A stretch of DNA of 64,000 bases from Shimwellia blattae DSM 4481 = NBRC 105725 (GCF_000262305.1 NC_017910.1:3286001-3350000), one strand, 5' to 3'; positions 50,224 through 59,700 are shown, counted from the first letter of the stretch. Made by a program: numbers and translations. The notes: generated by a model not told the origin, from the sequence alone.

Positions 50224-52887
50224 TTACGCCAGACGCGGGTTAACTTTATCTGCATCGATATTGAATTTAACGATGGCATCCGCCACCACTTTCTTATCGA
50301 TTTCGCCACGTTTAGCCAGTTCGCCCAGCGCTGCCACTACCACATAAGACGCATCCACTTCGAAGTGGTGGCGCAGGTTTTCGCGGCTGTCAGAGCGCCC
50401 GAAGCCGTCAGTACCCAGTACGCGGTAGTCATCTGCCGGTACGTAAGTACGAACCTGCTCGGCGAACAGTTTCATATAGTCAGTGGATGCTACGGCCGGT
50501 GCGTCGTTCATCACCTGAGCGATGTACGGTACACGCGGGGTTTCCAGCGGGTGTAGCATGTTCCAGCGCTCACAGTCCTGACCATCACGGGCCAGCTCAG
50601 TGAAGGAGGTAACGCTGTAGACATCAGAGCCCACGCCGTAGTCTTTTGCCAGGATCTGTGCCGCTTCACGCACGTGGCGCAGCATAGAGCCAGAGCCCAG
50701 CAGCTGAACTTTCCCTTTGCTACCGGCCAGGGTTTCGAGTTTGTAGATACCTTTACGGATACCTTCCTCAGCCCCTTCCGGCATGGCCGGCATATGGTAG
50801 TTTTCGTTCAGGGTGGTGATGTAGTAGTAAACGTTCTCTTGTTTTTCGCCGTACATACGCTCCAGACCATCATGCATGATGACAGCCACTTCATAGGCGT
50901 AGGACGGATCATAAGAGATACAGTTCGGGATAGTCAGCGACTGAATATGGCTGTGGCCATCTTCGTGCTGCAGACCTTCACCGTTAAGGGTAGTACGCCC
51001 GGAGGTCCCGCCAATCAGGAAGCCGCGCGCCTGCTGGTCGCCCGCCTGCCAGCACAGGTCACCAATACGCTGGAACCCGAACATGGAGTAGTAGATATAG
51101 AACGGGATCATCGGCAGATCGTTGGTGCTGTAGGAGGTCGCAGCAGCCAGCCAGGATGCGCCGGCACCCAGTTCGTTGATCCCTTCCTGCAGGATCTGGC
51201 CTTTTTCGTCTTCTTTGTAGTACGCCACCTGCTCACGGTCCTGTGGGGTGTACTGCTGGCCGTTCGGGCTGTAGATACCGATCTGGCGGAACAGACCTTC
51301 CATCCCGAAGGTACGCGCTTCATCGGCGATGATCGGCACCAGACGGTCTTTAATGGACTTGTTCTTCAGCATCACGTTCAGGGCACGCACAAACGCGATA
51401 GTGGTGGAAATCTCTTTATTCTGCTCTTCCAGCAGCGGCTGGAAATCTTCCAGCGCCGGAATTTCCAGCTTCTCAGAGAAGTGGGTACGGCGGCTTGGCA
51501 GATAACCGTTCAGTTTTTCACGCTGGCCGTGCAGATATTTGTACTCTTCGCTGTTTTCAGGGAAGGTGATGAACGGCAGTTTCGGCAGATCTTCATCAGA
51601 CACCGGCACATTGAAACGATCGCGGATGTAGCGTACGCCATCCATGTTCATTTTCTTCACCTGGTGGGCGATGTTTTTACCTTCGGCGGTTTCACCCATG
51701 CCGTACCCTTTGATGGTATGAGCAAGGATAACGGTCGCTTTGCCTTTGGTTTCCTGCGCTTTTTTCAGTGCAGCGTATACTTTCTTCGGATCGTGACCAC
51801 CACGGTTCAGGGCCCAGATCTGCTCATCAGTCCAGTCTGCCACCAGTGCGGCGGTTTCCGGATATTTGCCGAAGAAGTGCTCACGCACGTAGGCACCATC
51901 TTTGGATTTGAAGGTCTGGTAGTCACCGTCAACGGTTTCGCCCATCAGCTGCAGCAGCTTACCGCTGGTGTCTTTACGCAGCAGCTCATCCCAGCGGCCG
52001 CCCCAGATAACTTTCAGCACGTTCCAGCCGGCACCCGCAAAGATACCTTCCAGTTCGTTGATGATTTTGCCGTTACCGGTTACCGGGCCATCCAGACGCT
52101 GCAGGTTGCAGTTGATGATGAACACCAGGTTGTCGAGTTTTTCACGGGTCGCGATGGTAATCGCACCTTTGGATTCCGGCTCGTCCATCTCGCCGTCGCC
52201 CAGGAAAGCGTATACCGTCTGCTTAGAGGTGTCTTTCAGGCCGCGGTGTTCCAGGTATTTGAGGAACTTCGCCTGATAGATTGCGCCAATCGGGCCAAGA
52301 CCCATGGACACGGTCGGGAACTGCCAGAATTCCGGCATCAGTTTCGGGTGCGGGTAAGAGGACAGACCTTTTCCGTGTACTTCCTGACGGAAGTTGTTCA
52401 TCTGCTCTTCGGTCAGACGACCTTCCAGGAATGCGCGGGCGTAGATCCCCGGGGAGATATGCCCCTGGAAGTACACCAGATCGCCGCCGTCTGCATCAGT
52501 ACGGGCGCGGAAGAAGTGGTTAAAGCACACTTCATAAATCGTGGCGGAAGACTGATAAGACGCCATGTGGCCGCCCAGCTCCAGATCTTTTTTGGACGCG
52601 TGCAGTACAGTCATGATGGCGTTCCAGCGAATCGCTGAACGGATACGACGTTCCAGATCCAGATTCCCCGGGTATTCCGGCTCATCTTCAACGGCAATAG
52701 TGTTAGTGTAAGTGGACGCCCCGGCACCAGCAGCTACCTGCACGCCACCTTTACGGGCTTCGCTCAGTAACTGATCAATCAGGAACTGTGCGCGCTCTAC
52801 ACCTTCTTCACGGATAACCGATTCGATCGCCTGCTGCCAGTCGCGAGTTTCGATCGGATCCACGTCATTAAGTAAACGTTCTGACAT
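50224..52887 (-). CDS. aceE: Pyruvate dehydrogenase E1 component
   Basis: AceE decarboxylates pyruvate with thiamine diphosphate and passes the acetyl group to AceF lipoyl domains. The 887 residues are exactly the E. coli length. The ThDP motif is GDGEMDEPESKGAI... through NCNLQRLDGPV near residues 230-270. An AAGGAA site precedes the ATG. Transcribed from the pdhR promoter region, with a structured leader between pdhR and aceE. Confidence 0.98.
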   Translation of the reverse strand: MSERLLNDVDPIETRDWQQAIESVIREEGVERAQFLIDQLLSEARKGGVQVAAGAGASTYTNTIAVEDEPEYPGNLDLERRIRSAIRWNAIMTVLHASKKDLELGGHMASYQSSATIYEVCFNHFFRARTDADGGDLVYFQGHISPGIYARAFLEGRLTEEQMNNFRQEVHGKGLSSYPHPKLMPEFWQFPTVSMGLGPIGAIYQAKFLKYLEHRGLKDTSKQTVYAFLGDGEMDEPESKGAITIATREKLDNLVFIINCNLQRLDGPVTGNGKIINELEGIFAGAGWNVLKVIWGGRWDELLRKDTSGKLLQLMGETVDGDYQTFKSKDGAYVREHFFGKYPETAALVADWTDEQIWALNRGGHDPKKVYAALKKAQETKGKATVILAHTIKGYGMGETAEGKNIAHQVKKMNMDGVRYIRDRFNVPVSDEDLPKLPFITFPENSEEYKYLHGQREKLNGYLPSRRTHFSEKLEIPALEDFQPLLEEQNKEISTTIAFVRALNVMLKNKSIKDRLVPIIADEARTFGMEGLFRQIGIYSPNGQQYTPQDREQVAYYKEDEKGQILQEGINELGAGASWLAAATSYSTNDLPMIPFYIYYSMFGFQRIGDLCWQAGDQQARGFLIGGTSGRTTLNGEGLQHEDGHSHIQSLTIPNCISYDPSYAYEVAVIMHDGLERMYGEKQENVYYYITTLNENYHMPAMPEGAEEGIRKGIYKLETLAGSKGKVQLLGSGSMLRHVREAAQILAKDYGVGSDVYSVTSFTELARDGQDCERWNMLHPLETPRVPYIAQVMNDAPAVASTDYMKLFAEQVRTYVPADDYRVLGTDGFGRSDSRENLRHHFEVDASYVVVAALGELAKRGEIDKKVVADAIVKFNIDADKVNPRLA

Positions 52888-52925
52888 GGGTTTTTCCTTA
52901 TCTATCTAATACGTTGATTTATCTG

Positions 52926-52975
52926 GAACCTGTCCCATTGCGCTTTCAGGTTCAAAAGCGCAATAAGACAGGTTC
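52926..52975 (-). other. Long imperfect hairpin in the pdhR-aceE leader
   Basis: Outer arms GAACCTGTC / GACAGGTTC (52926-52934, 52967-52975) and inner arms TTGCGCTTT / AAAGCGCAA (52938-52946, 52955-52963) form a stem with a 3x3 internal loop. The apical loop contains a further CAGGTTC (52947-52953), which can pair with the left outer arm instead. On the minus strand it lies about 40 bases before the aceE start. There is no T-tract, so it is more likely an RNA-processing or translation-affecting structure than a terminator. Confidence 0.7.
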
Positions 52976-53050
52976 TCGTTTAGTTGCTGCACCCGAATCC
53001 CGGGTGCCAATTCAGCCCCCGCCCCATGTAATGGTGGCGGGCACTAATTC

Positions 53051-53815
53051 TTAATCTTTACGCTGCTGGATGCGGCGTAGCGAACGCTCACGGCGGCTGT
53101 GCTCCCGGCTGCGCTCCAGCAAAATATCTTCAATAAACGCCAGGTGGCGATGGGACGCCACCCGGGCCTGCTCCGGCTCACCGGCCATGATGGCCTCAAA
53201 CACCCGGGTACGATGATCGCTAACCAGCGGCAGCATCTCCCGGCGGGCGTACAGTAACTCAAAGTTCTGACGCACATTCTGAGACAGCATAGGCTCCATA
53301 CAGCGCAGCAGGTGAAGCAGAACCACATTATGTGCCGCTTCTGTGACCGCAATTTGGTATTTCATGACCGCATCGGATTCCGCATCCAGATCGCCAGACT
53401 TCTGGGCCAGCTCAATTGCCTGGTGCAGCTCGCGAATGCGCTCTCTGTCTTCCCCGGTGCCGCGCAGCGCGGCGTAATATGCGGCGATCCCCTCCAGTGC
53501 GTGGCGGGTTTCCAGCAGATCAAATTGGGATTCGGGGTGTTCAGAAAGCAGCTCTACCAGCGGATCGCTGAAACTCTGCCAGAGATTACTCTGGACGAAA
53601 GTACCGCCGCCCTGACGGCGCAGCAGCAATCCTTTAGCTTCCAGACGCTGGATGGCTTCTCTCAGCGAAGGGCGAGACACATCAAATTGTTTTGCCAGTT
53701 CCCGCTCCGGTGGCAACTTCTCCCCTGGGCGTAAGGTCCCTTCCAGGATCAAAAACTCCAGTTGTTGCTCAATAACATCGGATAATTTGGGTTGGCGGAT
53801 TTTGCTATAGGCCAT
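53051..53815 (-). CDS. pdhR: Pyruvate-responsive repressor PdhR
   Basis: PdhR is a GntR-family repressor of pdhR-aceEF-lpdA, released by pyruvate. The start at 53815 (MAYSKIRQPKLSDVIEQQ) gives 254 residues as in E. coli. The winged helix-turn-helix lies at about 9-75 (RPGEKLPPERELAKQFDVSRPSLREAI), and the C-terminal FCD ligand domain from about 95. An upstream 14-codon extension is not conserved. First gene of the operon, with its own operator upstream. Confidence 0.97.
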   Translation of the reverse strand: MAYSKIRQPKLSDVIEQQLEFLILEGTLRPGEKLPPERELAKQFDVSRPSLREAIQRLEAKGLLLRRQGGGTFVQSNLWQSFSDPLVELLSEHPESQFDLLETRHALEGIAAYYAALRGTGEDRERIRELHQAIELAQKSGDLDAESDAVMKYQIAVTEAAHNVVLLHLLRCMEPMLSQNVRQNFELLYARREMLPLVSDHRTRVFEAIMAGEPEQARVASHRHLAFIEDILLERSREHSRRERSLRRIQQRKD

Positions 53816-53855
53816 GTTTCTGGTTTCTGCCATGTCTCTGCCATTCGCCGTAGTC

Positions 53856-53872
53856 AATTGGTCATACCAATT
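53856..53872. promoter_or_regulatory. PdhR operator
   Basis: The palindrome AATTGGTCATACCAATT has perfect arms and fits the PdhR consensus ATTGGTnnnACCAAT. It lies about +10 to +26 relative to the promoter at 53889-53917, the same placement as in E. coli, so it is a blocking site for autoregulation. Confidence 0.93.
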
Positions 53873-53888
53873 TCATATTCTTGACGCT

Positions 53889-53917
53889 AAAGTAACAAAG
53901 TATTCACCTTCTGTCCA
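53889..53917 (-). promoter_or_regulatory. Promoter of the pdhR-aceEF operon
   Basis: On the minus strand TGGACA (53912-53917) and TACTTT (53889-53894) are separated by 17 bases. The placement of the PdhR operator just downstream supports this. Confidence 0.6.
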
Positions 53918-54351
53918 TCGCGGTTTTGATTGAAATCAGTAAAGCGGGCATTTTTTAACAATCACACGAATACATCTCACCAAATATGTAACTTTCTCCA
54001 AATTCCGGCCGCGGCCTGTTTGCGTAAAATTTAACGTTTACGACATGCGTTTTTTATCCTGATGAACCGTTTCATCAGTTTAGTTTTTGCATAAAAATTT
54101 AAAATAAATGAATAAAAGAAAGAAATGCCCGGGGAAAGAATATGTTGGCAGGTAACATTTTTACGTAATTATATGAACCAGGATCAGAAATCAGGTGCAT
54201 TGGTGGCCATATACCACTATTCTCCAGACAGCGGTAGACCATATCGCAAATATCACAACTATAAACCGTAAACAAATAAGTACACATTACGGAAAACAAC
54301 AATGACACTCGCCTTAGTCAGGGTGCGTACTACCACATACGAGGTTTTATG
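53918..54351. other. Intergenic region between pdhR promoter and aroP
   Basis: About 430 bases without a gene, unusually AT-rich from 54080 to 54190. Near aroP, CGTAAA-6-AGTACA (54267-54284) fits the TyrR box pattern with the required G and C 14 bases apart (54268 and 54283), though the right half is imperfect; TyrR represses aroP in E. coli. A palindrome-like CGTAAA...TTTACG at about 54023-54042 has 8-base spacing and does not fit TyrR. Nothing else is clear. Confidence 0.5.
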
Positions 54352-55719
54352 ATGGAAGGTCAACAGCACAGCGGCACGCTGAAACGCGGCCTTAAAAATC
54401 GCCATATCCAGCTTATTGCGCTGGGTGGCGCAATCGGCACCGGCCTGTTTCTGGGCAGTGCCTCGGTCATTCAGTCTGCCGGGCCCGGGATCTTACTGGG
54501 CTACGCCGTGGCCGGTTTTATCGCTTTTTTAATTATGCGCCAGCTCGGGGAGATGGTGGTTGAAGAGCCGGTCGCAGGCTCCTTTAGCCACTTCGCCTAC
54601 AAATACTGGGGCGGTTTCGCCGGTTTTGCCTCTGGCTGGAACTACTGGGTGCTGTATGTGCTGGTCGCCATGGCGGAGCTGACCGCCGTTGGCAAATATA
54701 TCCAGTTCTGGTGGCCGGACATTCCCACCTGGGTGTCGGCGGCGGCCTTCTTTGTGGTGATTAACGCCATCAACCTGACCAACGTAAAAGTGTTCGGTGA
54801 GATGGAGTTCTGGTTTGCCATCATCAAAGTGTTTGCGGTGGTTGCCATGATCATCTTTGGTGGCTGGCTGTTATTCAGCGGCAACGGCGGCCCGCAGGCC
54901 ACGGTCAGCAACCTGTGGAGCCAGGGTGGCTTCCTGCCCCACGGTATCACCGGGCTGGTAATGATGATGGCGATCATTATGTTCTCGTTCGGCGGGCTGG
55001 AGCTGGTGGGCATTACCGCCGCGGAAGCAGATAACCCGGCAGAAAGCATTCCCAAAGCCACCAACCAGGTCATTTACCGGGTGCTGATTTTCTACATCGG
55101 CTCCCTGGCGGTGCTGCTCTCTCTGCTGCCCTGGACCCGGGTCACTGCCGATACCAGCCCGTTTGTGCTGATTTTTCACGAGCTCGGCGACGCCTTCGTT
55201 GCGAATGCCCTGAACGTGGTGGTACTGACGGCAGCCCTGTCGGTATATAACAGCTGCGTATACTGCAATAGCCGCATGCTGTTTGGCCTTGCCCAGCAGG
55301 GTAACGCGCCAAAAGCGCTGCTGAACGTAGACAAGCGCGGCGTACCGGTGAACACCATTCTGGTCTCGGCCCTGGTCACCGCTCTGTGCGTGCTGATCAA
55401 CTACCTGGCGCCAGAATCCGCCTTTGGCCTGCTGATGGCGCTGGTGGTCTCTGCGCTGGTGATCAACTGGGCGATGATAAGCCTGGCCCATATGAAATTC
55501 CGCCGCGCGAAACAGCAACAAGGGGTCGCGACCCGCTTCCCGGCGCTGTTCTACCCGCTGGGCAACTGGGTATGCCTGCTGTTTATGGCGGCGGTACTGG
55601 TGATTATGCTGATAACCCCGGGGATGGCTATCTCGGTCTACCTGATTCCGGTGTGGATTGCCGTGCTGGGCGTGGGCTATTTGTGTAAACAGAAAGGCGC
55701 GAACCCTGTGCGCGCATGA
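54352..55719 (+). CDS. aroP: Aromatic amino acid permease AroP
   Basis: AroP is the general proton-driven importer for Phe, Tyr and Trp in the inner membrane. The protein has about 12 membrane helices and the AAP-family start (LKRGLKNRHIQLIALGGAIG, GTGLFLGS). It agrees with E. coli AroP along the full length (455 residues). The second of two adjacent ATG codons (54352) is better spaced from GAGG and matches the known start. Convention in E. coli is divergence from pdhR, and that is kept. Confidence 0.96.
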   Translation: MEGQQHSGTLKRGLKNRHIQLIALGGAIGTGLFLGSASVIQSAGPGILLGYAVAGFIAFLIMRQLGEMVVEEPVAGSFSHFAYKYWGGFAGFASGWNYWVLYVLVAMAELTAVGKYIQFWWPDIPTWVSAAAFFVVINAINLTNVKVFGEMEFWFAIIKVFAVVAMIIFGGWLLFSGNGGPQATVSNLWSQGGFLPHGITGLVMMMAIIMFSFGGLELVGITAAEADNPAESIPKATNQVIYRVLIFYIGSLAVLLSLLPWTRVTADTSPFVLIFHELGDAFVANALNVVVLTAALSVYNSCVYCNSRMLFGLAQQGNAPKALLNVDKRGVPVNTILVSALVTALCVLINYLAPESAFGLLMALVVSALVINWAMISLAHMKFRRAKQQQGVATRFPALFYPLGNWVCLLFMAAVLVIMLITPGMAISVYLIPVWIAVLGVGYLCKQKGANPVRA

Positions 55720-55726
55720 TACCCCT

Positions 55727-55750
55727 AATGCGCCCCACCCGGGGCGCATT
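55727..55750 (+). terminator. Hairpin after aroP
   Basis: A perfect 10-bp stem AATGCGCCCC / GGGGCGCATT with an ACCC loop, 7 bases past the aroP stop. No T-tract follows, so termination may be weak. Confidence 0.55.
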
Positions 55751-55874
55751 GTCAGATGCTTCACACTTCCCCTTCCACGGCAAGATTGTCCATATCTGTG
55801 ACGGTATGCTGCTGTCAGAATCCAGGCTAATCAATTAATACTTTTATCCATATTTCAGCGCATGGAGCCAGAAG

Positions 55875-57284
55875 ATGGATAATGGCAAACTATCGGTAAG
55901 AGAAAAAATCGGCTACGGCATGGGTGATGCGGGGTGCAACATCATCTTTGGTGCCATCATGTTGTTTGTTAATTATTTTTACACGGATATTTTCGGGCTT
56001 TCCCCGGCACTGGTCGGCGTATTGCTGTTGTCTATCCGGGTGGTAGATGCCGTCACAGACCCGCTCATGGGGGCCATGGCGGACCGGACCAAAACCCGCT
56101 GGGGGCGATTTCGTCCATGGATCCTGTGGATGGCGGCCCCGTTTGCCCTGTTCAGTATCCTGATGTTTACCACCCCGGAATGGACCTATAACAGCAAAGT
56201 TATCTATGCCTTTGTGACCTATTTTTTATTGTCCATTACCTATACCGCCATCAACATTCCTTACTGCTCACTGGGTAGCGTGATCACCAGCGACCCTCAG
56301 GAGCGTGTGGCCTGCCAGTCTTATCGCTTTGTGATGGTGGGAATTGCCACCCTGATCCTCTCCCTGACCCTACTGCCGATGGCGGAATGGTTTGGCGGGG
56401 AAAACAAGGCCAGAGGCTACCAGCTGGCAATGACCGTACTGGCACTGATCGGCATGTGTATGTTCCTGTTCTGCTTTGCCAACGTCAAAGAGCGCATTCA
56501 CCAGGCGGTGCCGGGCAAAGAAGATCTTAAAGCGGATCTGCGCGATGTCTGGAAAAATGACCAGTGGGTGCGCATTCTGCTCCTCACCCTGTGTAACGTC
56601 TGCCCGGGCTTTATCCGCATGGCGGCAACCATGTACTACGTCACCTGGGTCATGCAACAAAGCACCCAGTTCGCCACCCTGTTTATCAGCCTCGGGGTGG
56701 TTGGCATGATGTTCGGGAGCACCCTGGCAAAAGTGCTGACCGATCGCTGGTGCAAGCTGAAAGTGTTCTTCTGGACCAACATCGCCCTGGCTATCTTCTC
56801 CTGTGGGTTCTGGTTCCTTGACCCCGCCGCCACCGGGCTGGTGATGGTGATGTACTTTCTGCTGAATATCCTGCACCAGATCCCCTCCCCGCTGCACTGG
56901 TCACTGATGGCGGATGTGGACGACTATGGGGAGTGGAAAACCGGCAAACGCATTACCGGTATTAGCTTCTCCGGCAATCTGTTTTTCCTTAAAGTGGGCC
57001 TGGCGGTTGCCGGGGCCATGGTAGGGTTTCTGCTCTCCTGGTTTGGTTACGACGCCAGCGCCAGCCAGCAAAGCAGTGCCGCCATTCACGGCATTATGCT
57101 GCTGTTTACCGTGATCCCGGGGGTGGGGTATCTGCTCACCGCCGGTGTGGTGCGCCTGCTGAAAGTTGACCGGGAACTGATGAAGCAAATCCAGGCGGAT
57201 CTTGAAAAACGCCGCACTAACTACCAGGAACTCAAAACCACGCAACATGTTCCCTCCGGAGACGCTGCAAGGAGCCCATTATGA
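55875..57284 (+). CDS. Glycoside-pentoside-hexuronide (GPH) family symporter, pentoside-type
   Basis: A 469-residue inner-membrane cation symporter with about 12 helices. The start LSVREKIGYGMGDAGCN, the cytoplasmic DPLMGAMADRTKTRWGRFRPWIL motif and the C-terminal DYGEWKTGKRITG are GPH signatures, closest in character to XynT/YagG-type beta-xyloside carriers. It overlaps the downstream GH43 gene by 4 bases, so transporter and glycosidase are coupled: imported short pentosides would be cut in the cytoplasm. No regulator is beside it. The pair is absent from this place in E. coli K-12. The substrate (xylosides or arabinosides) is inferred. Confidence 0.88.
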   Translation: MDNGKLSVREKIGYGMGDAGCNIIFGAIMLFVNYFYTDIFGLSPALVGVLLLSIRVVDAVTDPLMGAMADRTKTRWGRFRPWILWMAAPFALFSILMFTTPEWTYNSKVIYAFVTYFLLSITYTAINIPYCSLGSVITSDPQERVACQSYRFVMVGIATLILSLTLLPMAEWFGGENKARGYQLAMTVLALIGMCMFLFCFANVKERIHQAVPGKEDLKADLRDVWKNDQWVRILLLTLCNVCPGFIRMAATMYYVTWVMQQSTQFATLFISLGVVGMMFGSTLAKVLTDRWCKLKVFFWTNIALAIFSCGFWFLDPAATGLVMVMYFLLNILHQIPSPLHWSLMADVDDYGEWKTGKRITGISFSGNLFFLKVGLAVAGAMVGFLLSWFGYDASASQQSSAAIHGIMLLFTVIPGVGYLLTAGVVRLLKVDRELMKQIQADLEKRRTNYQELKTTQHVPSGDAARSPL

Positions 57285-58237
57285 CAAGCACGCCATGGCC
57301 CAATCCGTTTATTGAACAGCGGGCCGATCCCTTTATTCAGTACCACAACGGGGTGTATTACTTTATCGCATCGGTGCCGGAATACGATCGGCTGGAAATC
57401 CGCCAGGCCCGGACCATTGAGGGGCTACGTAAGGCAAAGGCCACAGTAGTATGGCGCAAACCGGACACCGGCCCGATGGGGGAGCTTATCTGGGCCCCCG
57501 AGCTTCACCGGATCGACAACAAGTGGTACATCTACTTTGCCGCCGCCCACACCCGGGCGCTGGACGCGCAGGGGATGTTCCGCCACCGCATGTATGTGCT
57601 GGAATGTACCGATGCAGACCCGCTCACCGGCACCTGGCAGGAGAAGGGCCAGTTTGTCACCCCACTGGACAGCTTCGCCCTGGATGCCACCACCTTCAGC
57701 CATCAGGGCAAACAGTGGTATCTGTGGGCCCAGAAGGATCCTGATATTGCCGGTAACACCAATCTGTATCTGGCGGAAATGGCCACGCCCTGGTCCCTGA
57801 AAGGCAAACCGGTGATGCTGTCAAAACCCGAGTATGACTGGGAGTGCCGGGGATTTATGGTGAATGAGGGGCCCGCAGTCATTCGCCACGGTGAGCGGCT
57901 GTTTATCACCTATTCCGCCAGCGCTACCGATGAGAATTACTGCCTCGGATTACTGTGGATTGATCAGGCGGCAGACCCCCTCAACCCGGATAACTGGCAT
58001 AAATCGGCCCGGCCCGTGTTCACCACCAGCTACCCGAACAAACAGTACGGACCGGGGCATAACAGTTTTACCCGCACCCCGGAGGGTAAAGACGTGCTGG
58101 TGTACCACGCCCGCAATTATACGGAAATTGAAGGCGACCCCCTGTATGATCCCGGCCGCCATACCCGGCTTAAATACCTGGAGTGGGACACCGACGGTAT
58201 GCCGCTATTTGGTGAGCCACCGGCAGATAACCCCTGA
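57281..58237 (+). CDS. GH43 family glycoside hydrolase (arabinofuranosidase or xylosidase)
   Basis: A 318-residue cytoplasmic (no signal peptide) five-bladed beta-propeller glycosidase. The GH43 catalytic set is visible: general base Asp16 in RADPFIQ, supporting Asp135 in LDATTF, and general acid Glu196 in NEGPAV. The NPFIEQRADPFI opening is typical of exo-acting alpha-L-arabinofuranosidases, but xylosidase cannot be ruled out. It follows and overlaps the GPH transporter gene. It ends at a strong bidirectional terminator facing ampE. Confidence 0.88.
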   Translation: MTSTPWPNPFIEQRADPFIQYHNGVYYFIASVPEYDRLEIRQARTIEGLRKAKATVVWRKPDTGPMGELIWAPELHRIDNKWYIYFAAAHTRALDAQGMFRHRMYVLECTDADPLTGTWQEKGQFVTPLDSFALDATTFSHQGKQWYLWAQKDPDIAGNTNLYLAEMATPWSLKGKPVMLSKPEYDWECRGFMVNEGPAVIRHGERLFITYSASATDENYCLGLLWIDQAADPLNPDNWHKSARPVFTTSYPNKQYGPGHNSFTRTPEGKDVLVYHARNYTEIEGDPLYDPGRHTRLKYLEWDTDGMPLFGEPPADNP

Positions 58238-58242
58238 TACGC

Positions 58243-58269
58243 AAAAGGGCACCCCTGGGGGTGCCCTTT
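58243..58269. terminator. Terminator between the GH43 gene and ampE
   Basis: AAAGGGCACCCC pairs with GGGGTGCCCTTT over 12 bases (tight loop), with A and T tracts at the ends, between converging genes. Confidence 0.75.
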
Positions 58270-58285
58270 GTGCCCTGCCGATAAC

Positions 58286-59140
58286 TCACACCAGCGTGCC
58301 GTAAATTGTCAGTAACGCCACAATCACAATCACCACGCAGGACGCCTTCCTGGCCATCGACACCGCCAGCTGCGGCGTTTTCAGCTTGTCATCGTGCACA
58401 TCCCGCGCCAGAGAGAACTGCGCCAGTTGCGTCAGCACCTGGTACTGGGAGGTATGGCGATCCCCGAGGGAGGCAAACCACGCGGGCAGCGCTTTTTCCC
58501 CGTGGCCCAGCAGGGCATACACCACCCCGACCAGGCGCACCGGGATCCAGTCCAGCACATGGAGCAGCGCATCTACCCCGGAAAGCTGGCGATCATGTGG
58601 CGACTTGCGGCGGGCAAGCCAGGTCTGCCACGCCCGCAGTGTGGCGTACCCCACCAGGGTTACCGGCCCCCAGGAGCCGCCGACAATAAACCAGAACAGG
58701 GGCGCCAGGTAATAACGAAAATTGATCCACAGCAGCGCGTTTTGCAGCTCGCGTAAGAATGTCACCTGATCGCAGTCGGCAGGCACCCCGTGGATAAGCG
58801 TCAGCTCAGAGGACATGGCCTCGCAGGCGTGAAAGTCGTTATTTGCCGCCGCTTTCATATAGTCGTGATAGTGCTGGCGGGCCTTTCCGGCCCCGAAGCA
58901 CAGCAACCCCACCAGGATCCAGAACACCAGCAGCGGCACATTAAAGAACAGCCCCTGCAGTGCCCGCAGGCACAGCCAGACCACCACCATACTGCCCGCG
59001 GCCAGCCCCACGGTACGCAGCAGCGAAAAATGCTGCACCCGCCGGAAAACAAACGCCAGACGGTGATCCAGCTGCCAGTGCTCCCCCAGCTTAAACAGGC
59101 GCTCCTGGATAATCACCAGTAACAGGGTAAACAGCGTCAT
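58286..59140 (-). CDS. ampE: AmpE, inner-membrane protein of the ampDE operon
   Basis: A 284-residue membrane protein with about four hydrophobic segments, the same length as E. coli AmpE. It starts within the ampD stop (ATGA overlap), and is translated with it. Its exact role is unsettled; it has been linked to sensing or signalling in beta-lactamase induction. Landmarks are LQGLFFNVPLLVFWILVGLLCFG near the middle and YLAPLFWFIVGGSWGPVTLVGY later. Confidence 0.94.
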   Translation of the reverse strand: MTLFTLLLVIIQERLFKLGEHWQLDHRLAFVFRRVQHFSLLRTVGLAAGSMVVVWLCLRALQGLFFNVPLLVFWILVGLLCFGAGKARQHYHDYMKAAANNDFHACEAMSSELTLIHGVPADCDQVTFLRELQNALLWINFRYYLAPLFWFIVGGSWGPVTLVGYATLRAWQTWLARRKSPHDRQLSGVDALLHVLDWIPVRLVGVVYALLGHGEKALPAWFASLGDRHTSQYQVLTQLAQFSLARDVHDDKLKTPQLAVSMARKASCVVIVIVALLTIYGTLV

Positions 59141-59700
59141 GCGCTCTCCTTATCCGGTGCGGCTGCGACCATCGCGCGAAATTTAGGCCATTCAAAGGCC
59201 GGGCCGGGATCCGTTTTACGCTGCGGCGCAATATCGCAATGGCCGGTCATATTGTCGGCAATTTGCGGGTAGTGGGCTATCAGTAAGCGCGTTACCGCCG
59301 CCAGTTGCTGATACTGGGCCCCGGTATAGGGCATGGTATCGGTCCCTTCCAGCTCAATACCAATGGCAAAATCATTACAGCGCTCGCGCCCTTTATAGCA
59401 GGAGACCCCCGCATGCCATGCCCGCTTATTAAACGGCACATACTGGACTATCTCGCCGTCGCGCCGGATAAGGCAGTGGGCAGACACCCGTAAATGGGCA
59501 ATTTCAGCGAAGAACGGATCCGCCTGCGCGTCAAGCGTGCCGAGAAATAACGCATCGATCCACGGGCCGCCAAACTGGCCCGGCGGTAAACTGATGTTGT
59601 GCACCACCAGCAACGAAGGGGATTCGTTCTCCGGGCGGTCGTCAAAATGCGGGGAAGGCAGGTGACGTGCTGTGGTCAGCCAGCCATCGGTGAGCTGCAT
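59137..59700 (-). CDS. ampD: 1,6-anhydro-N-acetylmuramyl-L-alanine amidase AmpD
   Basis: AmpD is a cytoplasmic zinc amidase that strips the peptide from anhydro-muropeptides during cell-wall recycling, and so keeps AmpR-controlled beta-lactamase off. Zinc ligands His34, His154 and Asp164 are present, as are catalytic Glu116 and Lys162. The 187 residues match the family. No ampC or ampR is in this window. It diverges from nadC across about 85 bases. Confidence 0.97.
   Translation of the reverse strand: MQLTDGWLTTARHLPSPHFDDRPENESPSLLVVHNISLPPGQFGGPWIDALFLGTLDAQADPFFAEIAHLRVSAHCLIRRDGEIVQYVPFNKRAWHAGVSCYKGRERCNDFAIGIELEGTDTMPYTGAQYQQLAAVTRLLIAHYPQIADNMTGHCDIAPQRKTDPGPAFEWPKFRAMVAAAPDKESA

Noticed and set aside
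50674..52638. A 654-codon plus-strand open frame opposite aceE
   Set aside because: It is a shadow of the conserved aceE gene caused by codon bias, and resembles no known protein.
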